This document shows positions 26,172 to 33,494 of a DNA stretch of 64,000 nucleotides, piece after piece. Origin of the DNA: CAZTGB01 sp964612965. Lineage in GTDB: Bacteria > Patescibacteriota > Microgenomatia > UBA8517. The position numbers and the translations under genes were made by a program. The stretch spans positions 1 through 64,000 of the forward strand of contig CAZTGB010000001.1 of the NCBI GenBank assembly GCA_964612965.1, read 5' to 3'. Each line of letters opens with the position of its first letter. Position 1 is the stretch's first letter. The notes beneath the pieces were generated by a model. The model was not told the origin of the DNA. It made no database searches and worked only from the letters and a program-made list of their open reading frames with translations.

Positions 26172-26468
26172 TTATTTAGTCTCAACTGCCAAAATATCTT
26201 CAAATTTAACAAAAAGATATTCTATTCCATCAATCTTTACCTCATTACCTCCCCACTTTTTGTATAAAACAATCTCATTTAATTTTGCAGGTGAAGTTAT
26301 CTCATGATTATCTGAAAAAATACTTCCTCCAAATGCAATTACTTTCCCTTTCTGAGGTTTTTCCCCTGCATTGTCTGGAAGGTATATTCCTGAAGCAGTT
26401 TTAGTTTCTTTCTCAATTGGCTGAATCAAAAGATAGCCATTTGTAGGTTTTAAATTAAGTTTTGCCAT
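26172..26468 (-). CDS. groES: Co-chaperonin GroES
   Basis: A 98-aa co-chaperonin capping GroEL. KPTNGYLLIQPIEKETKTAS and the mobile loop SGIYLPDNAGEKPQKGKVIA are standard. First gene of the groES-groEL operon, about 48 nt after the predicted start of transcription, with a CIRCE-like operator in the leader. Confidence 0.97.
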   Translation of the reverse strand: MAKLNLKPTNGYLLIQPIEKETKTASGIYLPDNAGEKPQKGKVIAFGGSIFSDNHEITSPAKLNEIVLYKKWGGNEVKIDGIEYLFVKFEDILAVETK

Positions 26469-26497
26469 GAATTAAGCGAAAAATAAATGCTAATTTC

Positions 26498-26524
26498 TTA
26501 GCATTCAAACTAACTGAGTGCCAT
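26498..26524 (-). promoter_or_regulatory. CIRCE-like HrcA operator
   Basis: Plus-strand TTAGCATTC-N9-GAGTGCCAT, against the consensus TTAGCACTC-N9-GAGTGCTAA: 15 of 18 arm positions match and the 9-nt spacer is exact. It overlaps the transcription start of groES-groEL, the usual HrcA-repressor position. hrcA itself is not in this window. Confidence 0.82.
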
Positions 26525-26551
26525 TTTAGGCAGAGGAAGTTTATTTGTCAA
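26523..26551 (-). promoter_or_regulatory. groES-groEL sigma-70 promoter
   Basis: On the minus strand TTGACA (26546-26551), exact 17-bp spacer, TAAAAT (26523-26528). It is the cleanest housekeeping promoter of the window, and its -10 abuts the CIRCE-like operator. The -35 overlaps the stop of the neighbouring gene. Confidence 0.82.
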
Positions 26552-27396
26552 GAGGAAAGTTTATTTAAAACAAATTTTCCCCAATCCTGAGGATGAAATA
26601 GTGCACGAGTCTTTGTAACAACTTCACTTGAAATCTTCTTCTTCATATATAAATACTGAATCTTAAACGCCAAATTATTAAATAACGAAAACATACTTGT
26701 TTTAAGTCTTTCTTGTCCTGTCTTCTTTATCCTCACAGCATTCGGCCAGTAGTTTAATATCCATTTATTCTTTTCTAAAAACTTCTCATAAGTTTTATCT
26801 TTATTCTTAAGTGGTATTATCTGTGCAATCTCATGAGCCGTATAAATGTTGCGATCTTTATTCCTCCAAACCAAATCACCCTCATCCATCCACATGTTTA
26901 GACAGATTTTGTCTTTTTGGTCAGGATCATTAAATTTTCTTGTTTTTACACTTAACAGTTTTAGTGTTAAAAGAATAAGTCCTCTTGTTATCCAAAGTGT
27001 TTCACTCTTAGTAATCACAAATAAATCAATATCTCCATCTTCTGTTGAGTTCATCATGGCAAGGGATCCAGTTACACCAACCATTTTTACAGTTGGAAAA
27101 AAAGAAATTATTTTTGAAGCACGCTTCGCAATAATCATCTTTTTCTCTGAAATTCTANNNNNNNNNNGGAGTCGTTTATAAATAAGTCCCTCTCGTCCTT
27201 CCAAAAAATAAAATCCTTTTTTATTTAGAATCTTTTTACCCATTAAGTTATCCGTCCCACACTTCCATTTAATCAGTTCCGCCAAATTCAAAGGATAATC
27301 AAAAATATCATGGTAAAAAACCGAAGACTTCTCTTCTTTAGTTATCTCCTCGGTCGTATCCGTTCTAGTAGAAGTTGATGTGTAGAGATTAAGCAT
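26548..27396 (-). CDS. Nucleotidyltransferase-domain protein
   Basis: A 282-aa protein with the pol-beta-type motif VTGSLAMMNSTEDGDIDLFV (GS and DxD). The N-terminus carries a helical region (FYHDIFDYPLNLAELIKWK). Ten N at 27158-27167 make the length approximate. It is not short like a minimal MNT toxin/antitoxin, so an RNA- or protein-modifying transferase is equally possible. It lies 9 nt after the solute-binding protein gene. Confidence 0.75.
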   Translation of the reverse strand: MLNLYTSTSTRTDTTEEITKEEKSSVFYHDIFDYPLNLAELIKWKCGTDNLMGKKILNKKGFYFLEGREGLIYKRLXXXXRISEKKMIIAKRASKIISFFPTVKMVGVTGSLAMMNSTEDGDIDLFVITKSETLWITRGLILLTLKLLSVKTRKFNDPDQKDKICLNMWMDEGDLVWRNKDRNIYTAHEIAQIIPLKNKDKTYEKFLEKNKWILNYWPNAVRIKKTGQERLKTSMFSLFNNLAFKIQYLYMKKKISSEVVTKTRALFHPQDWGKFVLNKLSS

Positions 27397-27405
27397 AAAA
27401 ATACT

Positions 27406-28830
27406 CTACTTTAGTCTGTATTGAGAAAGAACCTGCGACACTCCACTGGCAGCAGTCTCTAAAGCCTTGTCCGCCTCCTTTCCTGACACAACTGCAGTAA
27501 CAGCGTCCTCAAAATATTTAGACAGAAGTGAATTAATTCCAGTTGGACCATCAAATGTACGGCTTGCCAAATACCAACTCTGGGCTCCTGAAGCCTGATT
27601 TATAAGAGGTGCAAGTATCGAATGTGTGCTTAGTAAATTTGCCATATCAACTCTTGGATAAGGCTCGCCAAAACTTCTGACTTTTGATTGATTCTGATAC
27701 AACTTTTGAAGGGATTCTTTAGTTGAAAGGAATTTTAAAAAATCCCAAGCTATAGTTTTTTTAGTCGATCTTGCCCAAACTCCCTCAGCCCAATAGGTTG
27801 CATATGTAACATCCGCTTCGTTTGGACTATTTTTAGGCAATTGTGGAACTGGGAATGTCTTAAACTTTAATTTTGGATTCTGCACTCCAATTTCAAACGA
27901 TCTCCAAGAAGGTCCAATATACATAGCAAGCTTACCTGCTGCAAAAGCTTGAGTTGAAGATGGAAGTGACTCATCCCAAACTCCATCAACTGTCGAAAAT
28001 ATTGCAAAGAATTTAATTGCGTCTTCAGCATTTTTCCCAGTCGGTTTTGTTAAATCCACTCCATTTTGAAGCATCATAAGAGCTAAGATTTCCTGCCACT
28101 GATCAACGTTCTCAACGCGCCCCAGAGCCACTCCCGACTGAGTTATTACATTTTGATCATCCTTAACCGTTAAATCTTTTGCCAAAACTCTAAGTTCATC
28201 CCAGGTCGTGGGTGGAGTTTTACCCGCAGAATTAAAAATATCTTCATTAATGTAAAGCATTAAAGCATCATACTCGAGCGGAATTCCCACTATTCCGCTA
28301 CCACCCGTTAAATCTGCCGAAGCAATTGGATAAAAAGTTTTTGAGAAGTCAGAAGCAGTCATAACCGATGAGGGAAGCGTATCAAGATCCTTTGCAAACA
28401 TAGGAACCCAAGAGTTATGAAATCTAAAGATATCAGGCCCCTGACCTTTAGCAAGTGAATTAACAAGGCGCTCTCTATAATCCCTTTGAGATTGTTTAAT
28501 GTAATTTATCTTTACATTAGGGTGAGCCGCTTCATATTCAGAAATAAGTGGGGCCACTAAATTTTCATCTTCCCAAAGCCCCCACCAAGTAATCTCACCA
28601 CCACTTTCAGTTTTTGGTTTAAAAACACCAAACAAGACAAGAGTAATCATTAACACTAAAATTCCAATACCTACCCAAAGAAGTACTGTCTTAGACAAAA
28701 ATGTTTTTGGAAAGGATTTTTTAGGAGGTGGCGGAATAACTGGATTCATAGGTTCCTGAAGTGGAGCAACAGAAGTATTCATTTGCGACTCTTGAGCTGG
28801 CGGAATGTTTTGATTTTGGGTAGGTTCCAT
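27406..28830 (-). CDS. Membrane-anchored extracellular solute-binding protein
   Basis: A 474-aa family 1 (sugar-type) binding protein. A Pro/Gln-rich cytoplasmic tail is followed by a membrane helix (LLWVGIGILVLMITLVLFGV), then the periplasmic-binding fold starting EITWWGLWEDE, with YKINYIKQSQRDYRERLVNSL-like and GPDIFRFHNSWVP segments. It lacks a lipobox, so it is tethered by the helix. No ABC permease or ATPase genes are adjacent, so the transporter partner is elsewhere or absent. Confidence 0.87.
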   Translation of the reverse strand: MEPTQNQNIPPAQESQMNTSVAPLQEPMNPVIPPPPKKSFPKTFLSKTVLLWVGIGILVLMITLVLFGVFKPKTESGGEITWWGLWEDENLVAPLISEYEAAHPNVKINYIKQSQRDYRERLVNSLAKGQGPDIFRFHNSWVPMFAKDLDTLPSSVMTASDFSKTFYPIASADLTGGSGIVGIPLEYDALMLYINEDIFNSAGKTPPTTWDELRVLAKDLTVKDDQNVITQSGVALGRVENVDQWQEILALMMLQNGVDLTKPTGKNAEDAIKFFAIFSTVDGVWDESLPSSTQAFAAGKLAMYIGPSWRSFEIGVQNPKLKFKTFPVPQLPKNSPNEADVTYATYWAEGVWARSTKKTIAWDFLKFLSTKESLQKLYQNQSKVRSFGEPYPRVDMANLLSTHSILAPLINQASGAQSWYLASRTFDGPTGINSLLSKYFEDAVTAVVSGKEADKALETAASGVSQVLSQYRLK

Positions 28831-28843
28831 GCTGTTTAAATGT

Positions 28844-28850
28844 TATCATA
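28844..28850. promoter_or_regulatory. Overlapping divergent -10 elements
   Basis: The bases read TATCAT on the plus strand (28844-28849, preceded by TGT) and TATGAT on the minus strand (28845-28850). The VanW gene and the solute-binding protein gene are thus driven from overlapping -10 hexamers. Confidence 0.4.
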
Positions 28851-28860
28851 TGCAAAGCAG

Positions 28861-30630
28861 ATGAAAAAGCTCCTATATCCTATCACCCTAAATAAATATT
28901 TTTTAATAAGCTCAGTTTTTATAAGCCTTTTTTTACTAGGTCTCTTAAGCTATAACTTTATTTTTATAAACAAGATTTTTCCAAATATCTACATTGCCGG
29001 AATTAACGTTTCAAATCTTAAAAAAAATGAGGTGTCTAACCTTCTTTCAGAGAAAATAAAAGTTCCAGAAACTGTAAAATTAGTTTCCTTATCTGAAACT
29101 TTCGATTTAAATGTTAAAGATATTGATTTAACTTACGACTTCCAAAAGTCAGCCGTACGAGCTTTTGATTTAACCAGAAGCGGAAACATATTGTCAGATT
29201 TTTGTGTCAGACTTACCCTACCCTTTAAAAAAAGAGAAATAGGACTTTCAACAAAACTAAATGAAGAGAATCTAAATAAATTTATATCGTCAATCTCAGA
29301 TCAAATTTCAGTTGATCCTATTTATCCATCCGCTTCATTTGAAAATAAAAAGCTAATAATAAATAAGGGCCAAAAGGGTACTACGCTAGACATCAAACTC
29401 CTTAGGGCAAGGATTGGAAGCGCATTATCTCTTGCAGATTCTGCCAATATACAAATCCCCACCCAAGAAGTCGACCCAACATTAAATCAAAAGGAAGAAG
29501 AAATATTTGCTTTACTTGCAAATAAATATCAAGGTAAAAGCATTGAAGCCAAATTAGAATTTAATAGTTTTAAATTTTCAGACAATCAAATTCTTTCTTT
29601 TCTTAACCCTAAAGGTGGATTTAATGAGGAAAATATAAAAGAAGAAATATTTAAAATTGCCCAGAAGGAAAATAGGGATCCTCAAGAACCCAAATTTAAT
29701 TTCGTGTCCGACGGACAAAGTATAAACGGAAAAGTATCTGAATTTCAACCTGCAAAAGATGGAATTACAGTTGATAGTGATAAATTCCTATTGACCTTTA
29801 AGGAAAATTTAAAAATCCTTGAAAACTTTAATGATAAAATCATCACATTTGATATTCCGACAACTAAAAAGTCTCCAAGAATAACAACCGATAAAGTAAA
29901 TAACTTAGGAATCAAGGAGTTAATAGGCAGGGGAACATCAACCTATTTCCACTCCATACCAGGAAGGGTTCATAACGTATCCCTTGCCGCAACTAGAATT
30001 AATGGAATTCTAGTATCCCCGGGTGAAACATTTTCATTTAACAAAGCGCTTGGTGATGTTTCAAAATTTACAGGCTACAAAGAAGCGTATGTTATCCAAA
30101 ATGGCAGAACCGTCCTAGGAGATGGTGGGGGGGTTTGCCAAGTTTCAACAACCTTATTTAGATCGGTTCTTAATGCCGGACTCCCCATCGAAGAAAGAAG
30201 AGCCCATGCGTATAGAGTAGGTTACTATGAGCAAGATTCACCACCCGGAATCGATGCTACTGTTTTTGATCCATCTCCCGATTTTAAGTTCAGAAACGAT
30301 ACCCCAGCTCACATTTTAATTACAGCCAAAGCAGATCCCAAAAAATACACTTTAGTTTTTGAGTTATATGGAACAAGTGACGGAAGAGTATCAACCATTA
30401 CAAAACCAGTTGTAACTGGGGTTACCCCTCCCCCTCCAGATCTTTATCAAGATGACCCAACTCTCCCAGTAGGCACTCTTAAACAAGTAGATTACAAAGC
30501 CTGGGGAGCCAAAGTATCATTTAACTATTCTGTAACAAAAGAGGGTGAAGAAATTTATAAAAAAACCTTCATAAGTAACTATCGCCCTTGGCAATCGGTA
30601 TACTTAAAAGGTACAATGCCTACTCAATAA
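28861..30630 (+). CDS. VanW-family protein with peptidoglycan-binding-like domains
   Basis: About 589 aa. An N-terminal membrane helix (YFLISSVFISLFLLGLLSYN) anchors two domains resembling PG_binding_4, then a VanW domain (SPGETFSFNKALGDVS, DGGGVCQVSTTLFRSVLNAG, ERRAHAYRVGYY). The C-terminus is a beta-rich tail after a Pro run. Likely a wall-associated surface protein; the molecular role of VanW is unresolved. The ATG at 28861 (MKKLLYP) is preferred to 28840 because it leaves room for the divergent promoters. Confidence 0.88.
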   Translation: MKKLLYPITLNKYFLISSVFISLFLLGLLSYNFIFINKIFPNIYIAGINVSNLKKNEVSNLLSEKIKVPETVKLVSLSETFDLNVKDIDLTYDFQKSAVRAFDLTRSGNILSDFCVRLTLPFKKREIGLSTKLNEENLNKFISSISDQISVDPIYPSASFENKKLIINKGQKGTTLDIKLLRARIGSALSLADSANIQIPTQEVDPTLNQKEEEIFALLANKYQGKSIEAKLEFNSFKFSDNQILSFLNPKGGFNEENIKEEIFKIAQKENRDPQEPKFNFVSDGQSINGKVSEFQPAKDGITVDSDKFLLTFKENLKILENFNDKIITFDIPTTKKSPRITTDKVNNLGIKELIGRGTSTYFHSIPGRVHNVSLAATRINGILVSPGETFSFNKALGDVSKFTGYKEAYVIQNGRTVLGDGGGVCQVSTTLFRSVLNAGLPIEERRAHAYRVGYYEQDSPPGIDATVFDPSPDFKFRNDTPAHILITAKADPKKYTLVFELYGTSDGRVSTITKPVVTGVTPPPPDLYQDDPTLPVGTLKQVDYKAWGAKVSFNYSVTKEGEEIYKKTFISNYRPWQSVYLKGTMPTQ

Positions 30631-31268
30631 TGGATATAAATAATCTACTCAATATTATTTCCTACCTTTTTGAAACATATGGTTACTCAATAATTTTTTT
30701 GAGTAGCCTAATCGAAATTACACCTCTAGGATGGGCCATGCCAGGTGGTGTAATTCTTGCAATTGGAGGATATCTTTCAAACGGTAGCGAAACTCTACCT
30801 TTAATAGGAGTTATTCTGGCGGGGACAATCGGGTCATGGATTGCATTTTTACTTGCTTACCTTCTGGGAGACAAAACCGGCATGTGGCTTGTAAATAAAC
30901 TTCATCAACAAAAAAATGCCGAGTTTGCAAAAAGACTTCTTAAAAAGAATGGTGGAGTGATTCTTACAACTTCCATGATGGCTAACTTAACCAGGTTTTG
31001 GATTTCATATATTTCAGGTGTTGAAAAATATAACTTTCTAAAGTTTAACCTATATGCATTCATAGCTTCTTTAAGCTGGGTTTCTATCATGTCAATCCTA
31101 GGCTATCTTGCAGGATTTGAAAGAGAAAACCTAAAGAAGGTTGTTAGTGGAATCGGATTTCTTGCTTGGGGGTTTCTTCTTCTGGCAATTTTTGTAATTT
31201 ATAGATCAATAAAACATGAATATAAACACTTCAAGGAGGACGTTCCGCATGATGAAACTGGTAAATAA
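30630..31268 (+). CDS. DedA-family membrane protein
   Basis: About 212 aa with several membrane helices. DedA signatures include SLIEITPLGWAMPGGVILAIGG, AGTIGSWIAFLLAYLLGD and the ANLTRFWISYISGVEKYN segment. The family includes polyprenyl-phosphate flippases, which would fit the envelope genes, but the specific function is not established here. The ATG at 30630 shares one base with the VanW stop (TAATG). Confidence 0.9.
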   Translation: MDINNLLNIISYLFETYGYSIIFLSSLIEITPLGWAMPGGVILAIGGYLSNGSETLPLIGVILAGTIGSWIAFLLAYLLGDKTGMWLVNKLHQQKNAEFAKRLLKKNGGVILTTSMMANLTRFWISYISGVEKYNFLKFNLYAFIASLSWVSIMSILGYLAGFERENLKKVVSGIGFLAWGFLLLAIFVIYRSIKHEYKHFKEDVPHDETGK

Positions 31269-32298
31269 TTTTAGCAACAACAGAGAAATAATCGGAACTC
31301 TTAAAAAAGGAGGCTTAGTAATTTTCCCATGCGAAACTGTATATGGGGTTGCAGTCGACAGTCTAAACGAAAAAGCTGTAAAAAAACTTAACAAATACAA
31401 AAAACGCCCCTTCGGTAAACCCTATGCCATTATGGTTTCTGATCAAAAAATGGCAGAGGAATATGTTGACTTAAATGAAACTGCAAAAACTCTCTATAAA
31501 GAGTTCCTCCCAGGGCCCCTCACAATTGTTTCAAAAGGTAAAGGTAAAGTAGCTCCAGGAATTGAATCAGAAATTGGAACCTTAGGAGTACGAATTTCAG
31601 ACTACAAAGATTTACTAAACCTCATTAAAGAATTTGGACACCCCATTGTAGCCACTAGCGCCAACGCAAGTTATCAAAAAAGACCGTACAAAATAGATGA
31701 TATTATGGAAAATATTTCAGGAAAACAAAAAGAATTAATTGATCTTGTAATTGATGTTGGAGAGCTTCCCAAAAACGAGCCTTCAACTGTAATTGATACC
31801 ACTCTCGATGAGCCAACTGTATTAAGGCAAGGAGAAATCAAATTCAAAGACGAAAACAAGGTACTATCTCGTTCGGAAGAAAACACTCAAAATATAGGAA
31901 AAGAACTTTGGCAGAAATATGAAAAATTCAAAGGAACAAGACCAATCATCTTCGCCCTGGAAGGCGAAATGGGAACAGGTAAAACTCAATTCACTAAAGG
32001 CTTAGCAAAAGCCATTGGGATCAAAGAAAAAATTACGTCCCCAACTTACAACATGCTCCTGGAATATGAGGATAAATTAACACATATTGATGCTTGGAGA
32101 TTACAAAACGAAGAAGATCTAAATTCCTTAGGTTTTTTAAAACTTGTTGAAAATAAAAATATGGTTATTTCTATTGAGTGGGCAGATAGAGTTGTCGAAA
32201 CCATTAAAAAATACAGAGACCAAACAGTTATTCTTTGGGTGAAAATTGAATATGGGAAAGGGGAGAATGAAAGACTGATTAGTTGGGGAACGATATAG
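31249..32298 (+). CDS. TsaC-TsaE fusion protein (t6A biosynthesis)
   Basis: About 349 aa joining two enzymes. Residues ~1-195 are the Sua5/YrdC/TsaC fold (KGGLVIFPCETVYGVAVDS, RPFGKPYAIMVSD, HPIVATSANASYQ), making threonylcarbamoyl-AMP. Residues ~205-349 are TsaE, a small P-loop ATPase (LEGEMGTGKTQFTKGLAKAI, ITSPTYNMLLEY, HIDAWRL). The upstream GEMGTGKT Walker A and the TSPT switch segment are intact. AAGGAGG at 31233-31239 sets the start at 31249 or 31252. It lies 20 nt before tsaD. TsaB is not in this window. Confidence 0.93.
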   Translation: MMKLVNNFSNNREIIGTLKKGGLVIFPCETVYGVAVDSLNEKAVKKLNKYKKRPFGKPYAIMVSDQKMAEEYVDLNETAKTLYKEFLPGPLTIVSKGKGKVAPGIESEIGTLGVRISDYKDLLNLIKEFGHPIVATSANASYQKRPYKIDDIMENISGKQKELIDLVIDVGELPKNEPSTVIDTTLDEPTVLRQGEIKFKDENKVLSRSEENTQNIGKELWQKYEKFKGTRPIIFALEGEMGTGKTQFTKGLAKAIGIKEKITSPTYNMLLEYEDKLTHIDAWRLQNEEDLNSLGFLKLVENKNMVISIEWADRVVETIKKYRDQTVILWVKIEYGKGENERLISWGTI

Positions 32299-32318
32299 GT
32301 AAAGGTGATTAAAACACT

Positions 32319-33335
32319 ATGAAAATACTTTCAATAGACACAAGTTGTGATGAAACTGCTGCAGCCGTAACCGAAGACTTAAGTATTTTATCCAATACAA
32401 TTTGGTCTCAAGCCTCACTTCATTCTGAGTTTGGTGGAGTCGTTCCATCTCTTGCTCAATGGGAACACGAAAAAAGAATAGATTGGGTGATTGAAAAAGC
32501 TCTTAGAACTTCTGGCTCTAAAATTGAAAGCATTGATGCTATTGCAGTTACAATTGGACCAGGTCTTTCAATAGCTCTTGCAGTAGGGGTTGATAGAGCA
32601 AACAAATTAGCAATAAAACACAATAAACATTTAATCGCCGTTAATCATTTAGAGGGGCATATTCTAAGTACTCTTATTAAAACTGATCTAGAAGAAATTA
32701 AGTTTCCTGCATTAGCACTTGTCATCTCGGGTAAAAACACGCTTTTACTTAAAGTGAATGAAATAGGAAACTACACTACTTTAGCAGATACTGTCGATGA
32801 TGCTTTAGGTGAAGCTCTGGATAAAGCTGCACGCATGTTGGGGCTTGGATACCCTGGTGGCGCAATTCTCGAGAAACTCGCACGTGAGGGAGATTTAAAA
32901 AAATATTCACTTCCTACTCCCATGGCAGGTCAAGAAGAAAGAAAAATATTTAGCTATTCTGGACTTAAAAGTGCAATGTACAGACTGACTGAAAAAGAAA
33001 AGCCTTTGACTAAAGAAAAAATCGAAAATCTTGCTATTTCATTCCAAGATTCAGCTTTTAAGCATTTAACAAAGATGATTAAATACACGATCCAAAATTT
33101 AGACTTTAAACCAAAAGATTTTCTTATAGGCGGAGGAGTCGCTGCCAACATTGAAGTAAGATTCAGATTAAGAAAATTGGCCAAAGAGTTTGGAATTAAG
33201 GTTCACTTTCCTTATTCAAAAAAACTATATGGAGATAACGCCGCAATGATAGGAATTGCAGCCTATTTCAAAGCTCAGAGAAAAGAATTTACTGACCCTG
33301 ATGAAATAAGAAGAGATCCAAAATTCAAGTTGTGA
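32319..33335 (+). CDS. tsaD: tRNA t6A37 threonylcarbamoyltransferase TsaD
   Basis: 338 aa, Kae1/TsaD fold, transferring threonylcarbamoyl to A37 of ANN-decoding tRNAs. DTSCDETAAAVT opens the fold, the metal ligands are in AVNHLEGH, and the sugar-binding segments ADTVDDALGEALDKAARMLGLGYPGG and GGGVAANIEVR are standard. It follows the TsaC-TsaE fusion and precedes the valS T-box leader. Confidence 0.97.
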   Translation: MKILSIDTSCDETAAAVTEDLSILSNTIWSQASLHSEFGGVVPSLAQWEHEKRIDWVIEKALRTSGSKIESIDAIAVTIGPGLSIALAVGVDRANKLAIKHNKHLIAVNHLEGHILSTLIKTDLEEIKFPALALVISGKNTLLLKVNEIGNYTTLADTVDDALGEALDKAARMLGLGYPGGAILEKLAREGDLKKYSLPTPMAGQEERKIFSYSGLKSAMYRLTEKEKPLTKEKIENLAISFQDSAFKHLTKMIKYTIQNLDFKPKDFLIGGGVAANIEVRFRLRKLAKEFGIKVHFPYSKKLYGDNAAMIGIAAYFKAQRKEFTDPDEIRRDPKFKL

Positions 33336-33341
33336 TATAAT
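33333..33341 (+). promoter_or_regulatory. Extended -10 promoter of valS
   Basis: TGATATAAT immediately follows the tsaD stop. The start is predicted near 33348, just before the T-box leader hairpins. No strong -35 is visible, as expected for an extended -10. Confidence 0.6.
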
Positions 33342-33347
33342 TCTTTC

Positions 33348-33494
33348 AAAGCGTTTGAGTTTGGTTAGTCCCCAAACAAGGCTTGGTGCTGAATAGAAAC
33401 TTAAGCACTAAATTAATGAGTATAAATGAGGGTGGTACCGCGAGAATCTTCAAACTCGCCCTTCAGTCTTTTGAAGGATATATAATAAATAAAT
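33348..33494 (+). promoter_or_regulatory. T-box riboswitch with ultrashort Stem I before valS
   Basis: The T-box sequence AGGGTGGTACCGCG is at 33429-33442. Its UGGU should pair with the ACCA end of uncharged tRNA-Val. A short 6-bp hairpin, GTTTGG/CCAAAC (33359-33377), has a 7-nt loop TTAGTCC containing GTC, a valine codon, as a candidate specifier. A middle hairpin is GTGCT/AGCAC (33386-33408). Then AGGG...CCCT and GCGAG/CTCGC (antiterminator type) compete with CCTTCA-GTCTTT-TGAAGG (33459-33476). There is no T-run after the last hairpin, so translational control by occlusion is as likely as attenuation. Confidence 0.87.
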
